DNA from: Proteiniphilum sp. X52
GTDB lineage: Bacteria > Bacteroidota > Bacteroidia > Bacteroidales > Dysgonomonadaceae
Length of the DNA: 64,000 nt
Direction: 5' to 3'
NCBI RefSeq assembly: GCF_003712195.1
Contig: NZ_RDSD01000003.1
Span: forward strand, 62,001-126,000
Shown in pieces: positions 8,296 through 17,101 of this stretch. Below the pieces are notes generated by a model. That model was not told the DNA's origin, searched no databases, and saw only the letters and a program-made list of their open reading frames with translations. How positions within the stretch are numbered: the stretch's first letter is position 1; the number at the start of each line of letters is the position of its first letter. The position numbers and the translations under genes were made by a program.

Positions 8296-8583
8296 TTGAA
8301 AGCAAAAAAAACGATAAAATCAGTTATCCAATGGATGCTTATCATTTTGGGAACCATTGCTCTTGTTGTTTCATTACGTGTCTTTTTCTTCGATACCTAT
8401 ACTATCCCTACTCCTTCAATGGAGCCTGCAATCATGTCCGGCGACCATGTGGTGGTGAATAAGATGGTGCCCGGGCCGCGTATTATCAAAAATTTCTTTT
8501 CCTTGGGGAAGAAGGGGAAAAAGCCGAATTTTACGAGGTTTCCAGGTGCGCGGGTAAAGCGTAAAAACTACAGTATATCTTAA
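8296..8583 (+). pseudogene. Truncated signal peptidase I (S26)
   Basis: The frame opens with a TTG (no ATG). It encodes one membrane segment, then TIPTPSMEPAIMSGDHVVVNK, the box with the catalytic serine of type I signal peptidase. GPRIIKNFFSLGKKGKK and RFPGARVKRKN follow, typical of Bacteroidota LepB-like enzymes. The frame then ends abruptly, before the box with the catalytic lysine, so the product cannot be a working peptidase. The next gene begins 13 bases later, suggesting a deletion junction. Confidence 0.7.
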
Positions 8584-8596
8584 TAAATATGATCTA

Positions 8597-9691
8597 ATGA
8601 AAAAAATTCTAACAATCACTCTTGTTTTTATTCTTGTAAGTTGCAAGAATGGAAAAATGGAAGACGGAGCAATAGCTATTGATCCCCAAAAAGCAAAGGC
8701 CACCATTGATAATGTTTTTGATGGATATTATTCAGTGACCCTCGAAACAAAGCAGGAAAACCTTATTGCTGATATAGATAAAATAGAAATAACAGATAAA
8801 AGATTTTATATTTTGGATAGAAGGAATTGTGTGATAAGCATTTTTGATAAGAATGGTTTTTATATCTCTAAAATAGACAGGAAAGGGCAAGGACCCGATG
8901 AGTATCTTGATATTGCTGACTTCGCAATCAGTGATACGCTGGTATATGTATTATCCAGAATAGAGAAAAAACTTTTTATTTATACCGAAACAGGGGCATT
9001 TGTTAAATCGTATGTACTGGATGATTTTTATGATTACTTCCATATAGAGGGAAAAGAATTATTTTTGTATTCAAACTATTCCAATAGCAAGCTTTACAAT
9101 ATTATTGTGGCCAATTTAAACGAAGATGCCATCTCCTATTCAAAAGAATTTTTGCCATTTCTTAAAAATCAGAGCTTTTCTTTTACCCCCACTCCTTTTA
9201 ATAAAACAACTGAAAATGAGTTGTTAGTTTGTCAGCAATATGATTATTGTATCTACAATCTGAATAAGGGCTTTATATCGAAAGAATGTAATTTGGAATT
9301 TATAACAAAAGATAAAATTCCGCCGAACTTCGAGAGAGAAGGATTTGATAAAATATATACGGAGTTGTCAAATAAATCAGTTGTGACAAGGGTCACACAT
9401 GTAAACAAACATAATGATATTTTATATGTGGTATATAATTTCGAACATAACAGATATATCACAAAAATAGGCAAAACTACCTTGACTGCTGAAACTCTTA
9501 AGCTAGAATTGAATGATATTTATCCGTTCGTATTTGCTACTCCGGTAATGTTCCACGAAGGGTATTTAGTTGGCTACTTGCATGCTGCCCATATTCTTCC
9601 TTTTAATAGCCGGTTCGAATCAGATAAGAATAATGATAGATCTCTGTCGGAAGAAGACAACCCCGTTCTGTTTTTTCATAAGTTCAAATAG
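8597..9691 (+). CDS. 6-bladed beta-propeller lipoprotein
   Basis: 364 residues. MKKILTITLVFILVSC is a short lipoprotein signal with cysteine at residue 16. VTLETKQENLIADIDKIEI and DRKGQGPDEYLDI are the first-blade and GQGP hallmarks of the family, shared with the protein encoded at 5129. Full length and uninterrupted. Function unknown; probably anchored at the cell envelope. It converges on the DUF4249 gene, with only about 88 bases between the two stops; that gap carries the right copy of the 48-bp inverted repeat. Confidence 0.75.
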   Translation: MKKILTITLVFILVSCKNGKMEDGAIAIDPQKAKATIDNVFDGYYSVTLETKQENLIADIDKIEITDKRFYILDRRNCVISIFDKNGFYISKIDRKGQGPDEYLDIADFAISDTLVYVLSRIEKKLFIYTETGAFVKSYVLDDFYDYFHIEGKELFLYSNYSNSKLYNIIVANLNEDAISYSKEFLPFLKNQSFSFTPTPFNKTTENELLVCQQYDYCIYNLNKGFISKECNLEFITKDKIPPNFEREGFDKIYTELSNKSVVTRVTHVNKHNDILYVVYNFEHNRYITKIGKTTLTAETLKLELNDIYPFVFATPVMFHEGYLVGYLHAAHILPFNSRFESDKNNDRSLSEEDNPVLFFHKFK

Positions 9692-9739
9692 AACCCGGAG
9701 GAATCCAAACTGGCAAGGGCTGAGCGAGGGATTGGGCGG

Positions 9740-9787
9740 TTGTTGAAAATAAAACTAAAAAATGCCCGGTTTTTACCGGCTAAAACA
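9740..9787 (-). terminator. 48-bp inverted repeat, right copy, terminator of the DUF4249 operon
   Basis: On the minus strand the stop codon of the DUF4249 gene is followed by CCGGTAAAAACCGGGCATTT, continuing the T run: a short GC stem and T tract, a Rho-independent terminator ending the sigma/FecR/receptor operon. The 48 bases match 6264-6311 inverted with one mismatch (G here for A at 6285). Confidence 0.75.
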
Positions 9788-10913
9788 GGGGGTACGGCGG
9801 GATATGGATATAAGCTTTTGCCGCGGATACCGAACCGACAACCCCGATGCCATTGTGCACATTGCTGAACGTGATTTCCGGTTCGGAGATTATTTTGAGC
9901 GACTCTTTATCGCTGTCGGGATTGGAATCCCCTTCCCGGAAATAGGGATAAAGTTCCTGCGATATGGCCGTGAACATCACTTCTATTGGCGGATTGAATA
10001 TTTCGGTTTTCACGGGGACATGGATCGGATAGCCCCATATGTTATCATTCTCTTTTTTCTCGTAAATGGTGTGGATATAGTAATAGTCGGCAATTGAAAA
10101 ATCGAGAGTATATCCGTCGTCACGGAATAATTTATTGGAAAACAGCGCCGAATTGTAATATTTCGTGTCCTTAAAAGGAGAGTCCTCTGAAATCAGGTCT
10201 TCGAGGATGCTGTTGCGATAACCCTCTTTAAAAATGGGATCATCGTCGGTGTATATATAAAGGTATCGCTCCGGCAGGTTGGGGTATTCCCCGATCTTTT
10301 CGGCCATCAACCTGAGTTGAAGCCGGAAATAGCGTTTTGTTGCCGCGTGGCTGTCACTCACCGCCATTTTGACACGCATATTCCGGAAAGCACCTTCTCC
10401 TGTGAGGCCGGGATCCGCGTGGCTGTTATGGATGATATGCGTGGAGGTTAAAAAGGTGGCTGTGTCAACACTGAGGATTTGAGCCGGAATGGGGATGGTC
10501 GTTTCCGCCCAGACAGGTTGAAGCTCTCCCGCGGAGGCCTCTATACGTATCTTATCACCTGCCTGCGGGCGTATCGTGGAACAATATATGCCGGTTAGCG
10601 CGGTATGTCCAAACCTGTCGCGACCGCGGACAGTGTCCACCCGCGCCATCCGCATCGTTTCCTGTTCCACTCCATTGATGAACAGGGTCATCGAGGCATT
10701 CTTCAGCAGGCTTCTCTCCGGAAGCGTGTCGGTATATAAAAAACTCTTGCTGAGGCTTATTTCTATGATCGAGTCGGGCGAAATAATCCCGTTCATCACA
10801 ATCCTGGGCTTGTGATTGTCCACATCAAGATGCATCTCTTTCTTGCATGCCCATAAAGAGAGCAATGTGCCGGCCAGTACAATCGATAAATAGGTGTATA
10901 TTGATTTTGCCAT
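9780..10913 (-). CDS. DUF4249 lipoprotein, partner of the TonB receptor
   Basis: 378 residues from the ATG at 10913; the open frame extends further but overlaps the receptor gene. MAKSIYTYLSIVLAGTLLSLWACKK is a lipoprotein signal. PRIVMNGIISPDSIIEISLS and WAETTIPIPAQI are recognisable parts of DUF4249, a Bacteroidota family regularly encoded right after STN-type TonB receptors and thought to act like SusD as an outer-membrane accessory protein. It starts four bases after the receptor stop, so the two are translationally coupled. Substrate cannot be told from sequence. Confidence 0.85.
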   Translation of the reverse strand: MAKSIYTYLSIVLAGTLLSLWACKKEMHLDVDNHKPRIVMNGIISPDSIIEISLSKSFLYTDTLPERSLLKNASMTLFINGVEQETMRMARVDTVRGRDRFGHTALTGIYCSTIRPQAGDKIRIEASAGELQPVWAETTIPIPAQILSVDTATFLTSTHIIHNSHADPGLTGEGAFRNMRVKMAVSDSHAATKRYFRLQLRLMAEKIGEYPNLPERYLYIYTDDDPIFKEGYRNSILEDLISEDSPFKDTKYYNSALFSNKLFRDDGYTLDFSIADYYYIHTIYEKKENDNIWGYPIHVPVKTEIFNPPIEVMFTAISQELYPYFREGDSNPDSDKESLKIISEPEITFSNVHNGIGVVGSVSAAKAYIHIPPYPLF

Positions 10914-10917
10914 CTCG

Positions 10918-13674
10918 TCAGAATCTATATGTATAGGAAAATGAGGGGATAATGGGGAAGATAGAGTAGCTCTGGTAGGTGGGGTAACTCTTTTGAGGAT
11001 AACCGTCCACAGTGTCGGGGTTAGGAGCAAAACCCTCATCAGGCAATACCAGGAAAGAGTTGTGATGCATATATGCGTTATAGATGCTGAAATTCCATAT
11101 TCCCACTCTGCCCTTTTTCTTGTGGCGGTAGTGATTGAAACTCAGATCGAGCCGCTGGTAGTTGGGCATCTTATGGTTATTTCGCTGGTGGATATACTGT
11201 CTCTTATTTCCGTTCATATCAATATACTCTTCTATCGGGAGGGTTGTCCAGTTGCCGGTAGCGTAGATCCATGAGACATTCAGGTCGAATTTGGAATTAA
11301 ACTTATGCAAGAGAACCGCGTTGATCTTATGCCGGTTATCATATTTGGCCGGATATACTTTCCCCTGGTTGATCTCTCCGTTCGGGAACTGACGGTTTGC
11401 CCAGGAGAGGGTGTAGCCGATCCATCCCGATGTATTCTCGAGACTTTTTTTTGCCATCAGCTCCAATCCGTATGATATGCCGATACCCTGGGCGATGCGG
11501 TCTTCCCAGTTTGTGTTGCTGGAAAGTATGGTCGCGCCGTCTTTGTATTCCACCTGGTTGGTCGATCTTTTGTAGTATGTCTCCGCCGAGAGGTCAAATC
11601 CCCGGTAACGTCCGAATATCCCTGCCGAAAACTGGTGCGAAGAGAGCGGTTTCACATTTTTGGTGATCGGAACCCAGAGGTCATTGGGTGAGTTTATATA
11701 ACTACTTTGCAACAAATGGACATATTGGCTCATTTTACCGTAAGATGCCTTCAGGGAGAACTCTTCCGACAAAAGGTAGCGGGCTGCCAGGCGGGGTTGG
11801 GCACTCAAATAGGATTTCCCCTGTACGAAAAATCCTGACAGATGCATGCCGGCGTTTACCCTCCATCTTTCGGTTAATTCCATCTCATCCTCAGCATAGA
11901 GCGATAGTTCCTGCACCGTGATCTGATCATTTGCATAAGTAATGGTGTCGTTCTTGCTTCTGTCACCCTTTATTCTCATGAAAACACGGCTCTCCTCAGG
12001 ACGGAAGTCATGACGCAACAATGCCGTCCCGAACCGGATCAGGTGATTATTATCGTATGCATAATCAAAATCGAGGCGATAGCCTATATCTTCAATGCCG
12101 GTCTTGTATATCGGATGAAATGAGCGATAGAAATTTTCCGATTTTTCTTCCTGATTTTCCGTGTTTTTGAATAGATAAGTTCCTTTGCTTTCACTTAAAA
12201 GCGAGATAGCCGACCGGTATCGGTTATATACCAGCGTGGCATTTGAGAACAGTTTGCTGTTGACCGCATAAGTCCAGTTGAGCGATGCCATACGGGTTCC
12301 CCAGCCTATATCTATGTTTAGGCCTTGGTCAATATTTGTGTTGTAGTCGTATTGATAAGCGCGAATGTCAGGGTGTCCTGTTTCAGAGGGAGAAGAGGTA
12401 TAACCCGAATCCCCGTACAGTATGTCTTTACTTCTGCTTTTGTTATTCGCGAAAAGTTTGTCTTTCCCGTCATATAAACTCAGATAAATGCGGCTTCTAT
12501 CGGAGAATTTATGGTTGACTTTGGCGTTGAGATCATAGAAGTAGTATGCAAAATCAATCTCATCGTAATTCTCCGGGTCTTTCTTTTTATTCTTCCTGCT
12601 GATAAAATACATTGCCGGACGGGCCAGCAAATCGAGATAGGTGCGGCGGAACGAGACTGAGAACGACGTTTTGTTTTTGACGATAGGCCCGTGGAAATTC
12701 ACACGGGATGAGATTAAACCGATGGAAGCCGTTCCTGAGAACTTTTTCATATCGCCATCATTCATCCTCACGTCTACCACTGAGGAGAGGCGACCTGCGT
12801 AGCGGGCGGGAAAACTGCCTTTATAGAAATCCATCGTTTTCATCGCTTCGGGATTAAATGTGGAAAAGAGCCCCAATAGGTGGTGGACGTGGTAGAGGGG
12901 ATTGCCGTCCACAAGGTAAAGGTTCTCATCGGCATTTCCGCCCCGCACATAGAGCCCGGCCATACCATCGGTACCGACTGCCACACCCGGCATTTGCTGC
13001 AGTGATTTGAGGACGTCGCTTTCGCCCATGAAAGCAGGTATGGCTTTCAGCATCATGGCGTTCAGGCTTATCTTGCCTGTCTCGGCGTGTTGTACCGCAT
13101 TTTTCAGCTCCCCGTCCACCACCACCTCTTTCAGGAGTGAGGACGGTTGCAGAAAAAGATGAATTACGGTGTCTTGCATAGCTGTGAAGGAATAATCGCC
13201 GGAGGCATATCCCACATAACTGGGACGAAGCTCTACCTCCCCTGGTGGAACAGAGAGGCTGTAAAATCCGAAATTATTGCTGACGGCGCCATGTCCTGAA
13301 ATCAGGTCGTACACATTGGCGGCTATCAGCGATTCATGTGATTCCCGGTCGTGGATAAACCCGCTGATGGTAATTTCTTCAGGGCGTTTTTTCAGAATAA
13401 TATATTTCCCCTGTATGACAAACCGGATATTGGTCTTTCCGAAAAGTGCCTGCAGTGCTTCTTCGAGTGGTTTATCCGCAATCCGGATGGTGACCTTAGG
13501 GAAGTCTTTCAATAGAGAAGGACTGTAGGAGAAAGTGTAGCCCGACTGTTTTTCGATTTGCCGGAGTGCCTCGGTAACCGGCCTGTTTTCCAGATTCAAT
13601 TCTATTTTTCCCTGACTGACTGCTGCCAATGGAAAGGTGATGACCAGTAACAGGAGAAGAATGTTTCGTCTCAT
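10918..13674 (-). CDS. TonB-dependent receptor with STN signalling domain
   Basis: 918 residues. Signal peptide (to about residue 20), then an STN domain (about 25-100, NRPVTEALRQIEKQSGYTF) used to signal to FecR-type anti-sigma factors. A carboxypeptidase-regulatory-like domain follows (ISGFIHDRESHESLIAANV), then the plug (GLYVRGGNADENLYLVDGNP) and a 22-strand barrel ending in aromatic SYTYRF. The stop codon TAA of the upstream fecR-like gene overlaps this start (TAATG). Together with the sigma, FecR and DUF4249 genes it forms a transenvelope-regulated uptake system; the ligand is unknown. Confidence 0.9.
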   Translation of the reverse strand: MRRNILLLLLVITFPLAAVSQGKIELNLENRPVTEALRQIEKQSGYTFSYSPSLLKDFPKVTIRIADKPLEEALQALFGKTNIRFVIQGKYIILKKRPEEITISGFIHDRESHESLIAANVYDLISGHGAVSNNFGFYSLSVPPGEVELRPSYVGYASGDYSFTAMQDTVIHLFLQPSSLLKEVVVDGELKNAVQHAETGKISLNAMMLKAIPAFMGESDVLKSLQQMPGVAVGTDGMAGLYVRGGNADENLYLVDGNPLYHVHHLLGLFSTFNPEAMKTMDFYKGSFPARYAGRLSSVVDVRMNDGDMKKFSGTASIGLISSRVNFHGPIVKNKTSFSVSFRRTYLDLLARPAMYFISRKNKKKDPENYDEIDFAYYFYDLNAKVNHKFSDRSRIYLSLYDGKDKLFANNKSRSKDILYGDSGYTSSPSETGHPDIRAYQYDYNTNIDQGLNIDIGWGTRMASLNWTYAVNSKLFSNATLVYNRYRSAISLLSESKGTYLFKNTENQEEKSENFYRSFHPIYKTGIEDIGYRLDFDYAYDNNHLIRFGTALLRHDFRPEESRVFMRIKGDRSKNDTITYANDQITVQELSLYAEDEMELTERWRVNAGMHLSGFFVQGKSYLSAQPRLAARYLLSEEFSLKASYGKMSQYVHLLQSSYINSPNDLWVPITKNVKPLSSHQFSAGIFGRYRGFDLSAETYYKRSTNQVEYKDGATILSSNTNWEDRIAQGIGISYGLELMAKKSLENTSGWIGYTLSWANRQFPNGEINQGKVYPAKYDNRHKINAVLLHKFNSKFDLNVSWIYATGNWTTLPIEEYIDMNGNKRQYIHQRNNHKMPNYQRLDLSFNHYRHKKKGRVGIWNFSIYNAYMHHNSFLVLPDEGFAPNPDTVDGYPQKSYPTYQSYSIFPIIPSFSYTYRF

Positions 13675-14498
13675 TATGGTTCTATAATAGTAATATGCGT
13701 GTCGAGTGTGAGGTTGATAATATTGATAATTTCGATAATGCTTGCCTGGGTAAAAGAGGAACTGAAAGTCAACTCCGATTCGCCCTCCGGCAATTCAATT
13801 CGTATCTTATAGAAGTGTGAGAGTACCATCACCACCTCTCTCAGTCTCATATTCTCGAAAGTGAGAGATCTCGTTTGGGCATTGATTTCCATTTCGCTGT
13901 CGGTGGAGGCGATTCTCACGGTTTTACCCTCGGCGATGTAATGCGCGGTCATGCCGGCAGCGCACACTAAAGGGATCACCGGATCATCAGGGGTGAAAAG
14001 TACCTTGCCCGACGTTACGCTGAGGCGGGTTTCATCATCATCGGCTGTGACGGTGAATTCCGTGCCGAGCACTTCTATTTGCGCCATAGGTGTGGAAACG
14101 ATGAACGGTTTTGCCTCATCGCGGGCGACGGCGAATGCTATTTCCCCCTGCATCGAAACCCGTCGTTCGGCTTTATCGAAATATTTGTCGTATTTCAATA
14201 CCGACCCTTTCCGCATCACGATCTCAGTTTGATCGGGAAGTGTGAAAGAGGTATTGTCGGTTTGTGCGAATAACTGCTCCGATCTATTCATTATTTTCAC
14301 GACACTCACGCTTATCACGCAAAGTAGCATCACTGCGGCAGCTATCCATGATAAGCGCAATTGGCGGTGTGGTCTGCCAGAACCGGGAAGCGAAGCGGAC
14401 AACCGTTTCCACCCTTTCGCTGTGTTGAACATCCCTTTTTGGTAATGTTTTGCCACAAAACCGATAGATTCATCCATGTTATTCCTATTCTTTTCCAT
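13674..14498 (-). CDS. FecR-family anti-sigma factor
   Basis: About 274 residues. The N-terminal cytoplasmic segment (to about 45) carries a predicted sigma-binding helix, followed by one membrane segment (WIAAAVMLLCVISVSVVKI). The periplasmic FecR domain reads FTLPDQTEIVMRKGSVLKYDK, then VSMQGEIAFAVARDEAKPFIV and IEVLGTEFTV, and a DUF4974-like C-terminal domain (LTFENMRLREVVMVLSHFY) should contact the receptor STN domain. The start is taken at the ATG at 14498; an upstream in-frame TTG exists. One-base overlap with the receptor gene. A small barrel gene separates it from the sigma gene, which is unusual. Confidence 0.92.
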   Translation of the reverse strand: MEKNRNNMDESIGFVAKHYQKGMFNTAKGWKRLSASLPGSGRPHRQLRLSWIAAAVMLLCVISVSVVKIMNRSEQLFAQTDNTSFTLPDQTEIVMRKGSVLKYDKYFDKAERRVSMQGEIAFAVARDEAKPFIVSTPMAQIEVLGTEFTVTADDDETRLSVTSGKVLFTPDDPVIPLVCAAGMTAHYIAEGKTVRIASTDSEMEINAQTRSLTFENMRLREVVMVLSHFYKIRIELPEGESELTFSSSFTQASIIEIINIINLTLDTHITIIEP

Positions 14499-14525
14499 TG
14501 TCAATTTTCCTGTTTCCCGGATATT

Positions 14526-15038
14526 TTATAGATTTATGCCCGCTTTCAGAAAGACTCCGGAATTGAAATCTTTATTGAAATAGGGTTGTATAAGTGCTTT
14601 CACTCCGATGAAAAAGCGGTCCTTTATCATATAACTGTCTTCGATAATCAAATTCAATCCAAATGCGCTTCGGGTGGCATAAAAGCCACCCTTGTTCAAT
14701 CGGTAAAAACTTAATCCTCCACCTATCCGGAAATCGTTACGACGATCGTTACGAAGGGGTGAACCGAATGCATTGAGGTTCACCTGAAAAAAATCGGCCA
14801 AATCAGCATCCGAATTGCCGCCATGATTCAACATGATGGACGGGGCAATTGTAAAATAGTCTGACCATTTCACATTCAACTCGTATTCACTTAGGAGTAA
14901 TAAATCACTCTCTTTTTTGAGGTTGCCAATTCCAAGCCCGACCCGTACGTCCATATCCCTGTCCCCGCTCTGGGCCTCAATATGTGGAACAGATAGTAAA
15001 AAAAGGGAAAGAGATATTATAATTAGCTTATTCATCAT
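14526..15038 (-). CDS. Small outer-membrane beta-barrel protein, unknown function
   Basis: 170 residues. Signal peptide MMNKLIIISLSLFLLSVPHIEAQ; the mature part alternates hydrophobic and polar residues in amphipathic strands (VRVGLGIGNL, YELNVKWSDYFTIAPSIML, FRIGGGLSFY, SAFGLNLIIEDSYMI, FFIGVKALIQPYF) and ends GVFLKAGINL, a typical small barrel with about eight strands. No specific family recognised. It sits between the ECF sigma gene and the fecR-like gene on the same strand (21 bases from the latter), so it may be co-regulated and take part in sensing; that is inference. Confidence 0.7.
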   Translation of the reverse strand: MMNKLIIISLSLFLLSVPHIEAQSGDRDMDVRVGLGIGNLKKESDLLLLSEYELNVKWSDYFTIAPSIMLNHGGNSDADLADFFQVNLNAFGSPLRNDRRNDFRIGGGLSFYRLNKGGFYATRSAFGLNLIIEDSYMIKDRFFIGVKALIQPYFNKDFNSGVFLKAGINL

Positions 15039-15248
15039 GTTGGATTATATTGATATTTTCTATTTTAATAGTTTGGTAAATTTCTATTTCATAACCACAT
15101 AATCAGTCAATTGTCACATTTGTTTTAAAAAGTGTATTTACTGTTAATAATCAGTCGGTTATAAGCAGTTTTGAGTAAAAAATGCCGAACTGTTGCTATT
15201 TATAAGATGCGAAAAGATCAAAATCCCTCACTCAAAAGAGATAAAATA

Positions 15249-15758
15249 TCAGGCAAAGAAGAAGAGCCAGGCCGTGATATCCTTTGAACGGAGCGATTGC
15301 ATGGCGCGAAATACGTGGTTCTCGACGGTCTTAACCGACAATCCGGTTTGTTCGGCAATTTCTTTGTAACTGATCCCATCGCGTTTTGCCATCAGGAAAA
15401 TCTCGCGACGGCGCTCCGGCAGTTCATCGATCATTTTCCAGATGCGGGCTTCCATTTCGGCGCGCCTTATCTGATCCTCTTCGGGGAGATCCTCATAAGA
15501 GCTGACCATATCGAGTGAAGTAGTGGGTTTTGCGTCACGGATGCGTGTCAGGCAGTTATTCCGGACGGCTGTGTAGAGGTATGATTTCACCGACCTGATC
15601 GATTCTATCTGTTCCCTTTTATCCCAGAGACTCGCGAATGTTTCCTGCACCACATCCTCGGCATCCTCGGCGTTACCCGTAAAATGCAAGGCGTGCAGAC
15701 AAAGCTGACGGTAATAAGTGTGGAAATATACGGAAAACTTTTTTTCTAAAACTCTCAT
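15249..15758 (-). CDS. ECF RNA polymerase sigma factor (FecI type)
   Basis: 170 residues from the ATG at 15758 (a TTG two codons earlier is in frame). Region 2 spans about residues 10-75 (YYRQLCLHALHFTGNAEDAEDVVQETFASLW) and region 4 about 110-165 (IDELPERRREIFLMAKRDGISYKEIAEQTGLSVKTVENHV). The C-terminus ends in aromatic residues (WLFFFA). Likely activates the downstream barrel-fecR-receptor-DUF4249 genes when the receptor binds its ligand. A 210-base gap follows before the next gene and probably holds the sigma-dependent promoter, which I could not define. Confidence 0.93.
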   Translation of the reverse strand: MRVLEKKFSVYFHTYYRQLCLHALHFTGNAEDAEDVVQETFASLWDKREQIESIRSVKSYLYTAVRNNCLTRIRDAKPTTSLDMVSSYEDLPEEDQIRRAEMEARIWKMIDELPERRREIFLMAKRDGISYKEIAEQTGLSVKTVENHVFRAMQSLRSKDITAWLFFFA

Positions 15759-15783
15759 TCGCAACCAACAATGAACCCAATTA

Positions 15784-15791
15784 CAAAAATA
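15784..15791 (-). promoter_or_regulatory. Probable -7 box for the ECF sigma gene
   Basis: Minus strand reads TATTTTTG, matching the Bacteroidota -7 consensus TAnnTTTG, 26 bases before the sigma start. The -33 region is TTTAAC rather than TTTG, so the match is partial. Confidence 0.45.
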
Positions 15792-15841
15792 GTAAAAATG
15801 GGAGAATGTTAAAAATGAATTTTGAAGGGGCTCGTAAGATG

Positions 15842-15879
15842 AAAATTACCGCCGGACAAATTGCCGCGGCGGTAATTTT
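15842..15879. terminator. Strong bidirectional stem-loop after the Gfo/Idh gene
   Basis: AAAATTACCGCC (15842-15853) pairs perfectly with GGCGGTAATTTT (15868-15879) around a 14-base loop. The A/T flanks make it a terminator in both directions. It lies downstream of the oxidoreductase stop at 15943 and upstream of the sigma gene. Confidence 0.8.
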
Positions 15880-15942
15880 TATAATAGATGAAAAACTATC
15901 CTTCAATGTTGCCCAACAAAAGTTAAATCTCTGTTCGATTTG

Positions 15943-17004
15943 TCATATAATCGTTATCGTTCTTTTTTCGCGGCTACTTTGGAAAGCCAGTTCAATGATT
16001 CGCATCACATTGAGGGCTTCTTCCGGTTTGACGGCGAGAGGTCCTTTACCGTGGATGGCGTCATGCAGGTTGATGAAATAATCGCGGTAATCGCCATGTT
16101 CACTTTCCAGTTTTCCCTGTATCCTCACTCCTTTATACTCGGCATTGATAGTACCCCAGATGTTTTCGGGTTCGCGTCCCCAGTCTTTTCCTTCGGGTTT
16201 GGCGCCTCCGTCGAGTGCCGCCTCCTGCACGTCAAGGCCATACTTCACAAATGAGCCATTGGTGCCGTGAAGCATGTAGGTGGCTCCTGGAATACGGCAT
16301 ATCATTCCCGATTTCAGCGTGGCTGTAAAGGTGGGATAGTGGAGGCGTACATCGAAATGGTCGTCGGCTTTTGCCCAGGGGCGCTGCGCGTTGATCTGGG
16401 CCGTTACCGCTTCCGGCATGCCGAAAAACCAGAGGGCCTGGTCGATAAGGTGCGAACCCAGATCATAGAAAATCCCCGATCCGGGTAATGGTTCTTCCCG
16501 CCATGCACCTCTCGGGCGGGGTTCGGTACGGTAGCGGTCGAAGTGAGTTTCATAATCCACAATTTCACCGAGGAGACCGCTATCGAGCAGTTTTTTCACC
16601 GTTTTGGTATCACTTGTGAAACGGCGGTTGTGATAGACGGTGAGGATTTTTTGCTGCCGCCCGGAGATCTCAATCAGTTCGGCCGCTTCCTTTACATCAA
16701 CGGTGAATGGTTTTTCCACCACCACATGCTTACCCGCCAGCAGGGCTTCCCGTGCCCAGCGGAAATGGTCGGTATTGGGTGAAGTGACAATAACGAGGTC
16801 AATCTCGGGGTCGTCGATGATCCCTTTTCCGTCGGGAACCACCGCGGTAATAGGGTACCGTTCTTCAATCAACGCTTCTTTGTTGGGATCGGATGTGCTG
16901 ATCTTGGTGAGTTCAAATCCTTCCAGTACATCGATAAAAGGAGCATGAAATACCCGGCCGGAAAGTCCGTAACCGATAATACCTGTGCGAATGTTGGTTG
17001 ACAT
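15943..17004 (-). CDS. Gfo/Idh/MocA-family oxidoreductase
   Basis: 353 residues. N-terminal Rossmann fold with GIIGYGLSGRVFHAPFI at about residues 8-24; the EKP motif (VVVEKPFTV) with the conserved lysine lies near residue 95. The C-terminal alpha/beta domain has the Gfo/Idh signature GSGIFYDLGSHLIDQALWFFG with a conserved histidine. NAD(P)-dependent sugar or inositol dehydrogenase family; the substrate cannot be assigned (YdgJ/YhhX-like architecture). It stands alone between terminators, so context does not help. Confidence 0.88.
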   Translation of the reverse strand: MSTNIRTGIIGYGLSGRVFHAPFIDVLEGFELTKISTSDPNKEALIEERYPITAVVPDGKGIIDDPEIDLVIVTSPNTDHFRWAREALLAGKHVVVEKPFTVDVKEAAELIEISGRQQKILTVYHNRRFTSDTKTVKKLLDSGLLGEIVDYETHFDRYRTEPRPRGAWREEPLPGSGIFYDLGSHLIDQALWFFGMPEAVTAQINAQRPWAKADDHFDVRLHYPTFTATLKSGMICRIPGATYMLHGTNGSFVKYGLDVQEAALDGGAKPEGKDWGREPENIWGTINAEYKGVRIQGKLESEHGDYRDYFINLHDAIHGKGPLAVKPEEALNVMRIIELAFQSSREKRTITII

Positions 17005-17058
17005 AGGTTATTAAATTAAAAATTAAAAGTAAAAAATAAAAAATAAAAGTGAAAAATA
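17005..17058. repeat. A-rich short tandem repeat
   Basis: Repeats of AAAATTAAAAGT / AAAAAATAAAA between rdgB and the oxidoreductase gene. The same type of unit recurs at 29958-29996 next to yaaA. Confidence 0.6.
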
Positions 17059-17101
17059 TGACGATTTGCTGGGTGATACTGATGAGCTCAATAGGACCCA
17101 A

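Noticed and set aside
8296-8583. Functional signal peptidase
   Set aside because: The catalytic-lysine box is missing and there is no ATG start.
9601-9640. tRNA-like GGTTCGAATC
   Set aside because: It lies within the beta-propeller coding frame, with no acceptor stem or anticodon arm around it. No tRNA or rRNA gene was found in the window.
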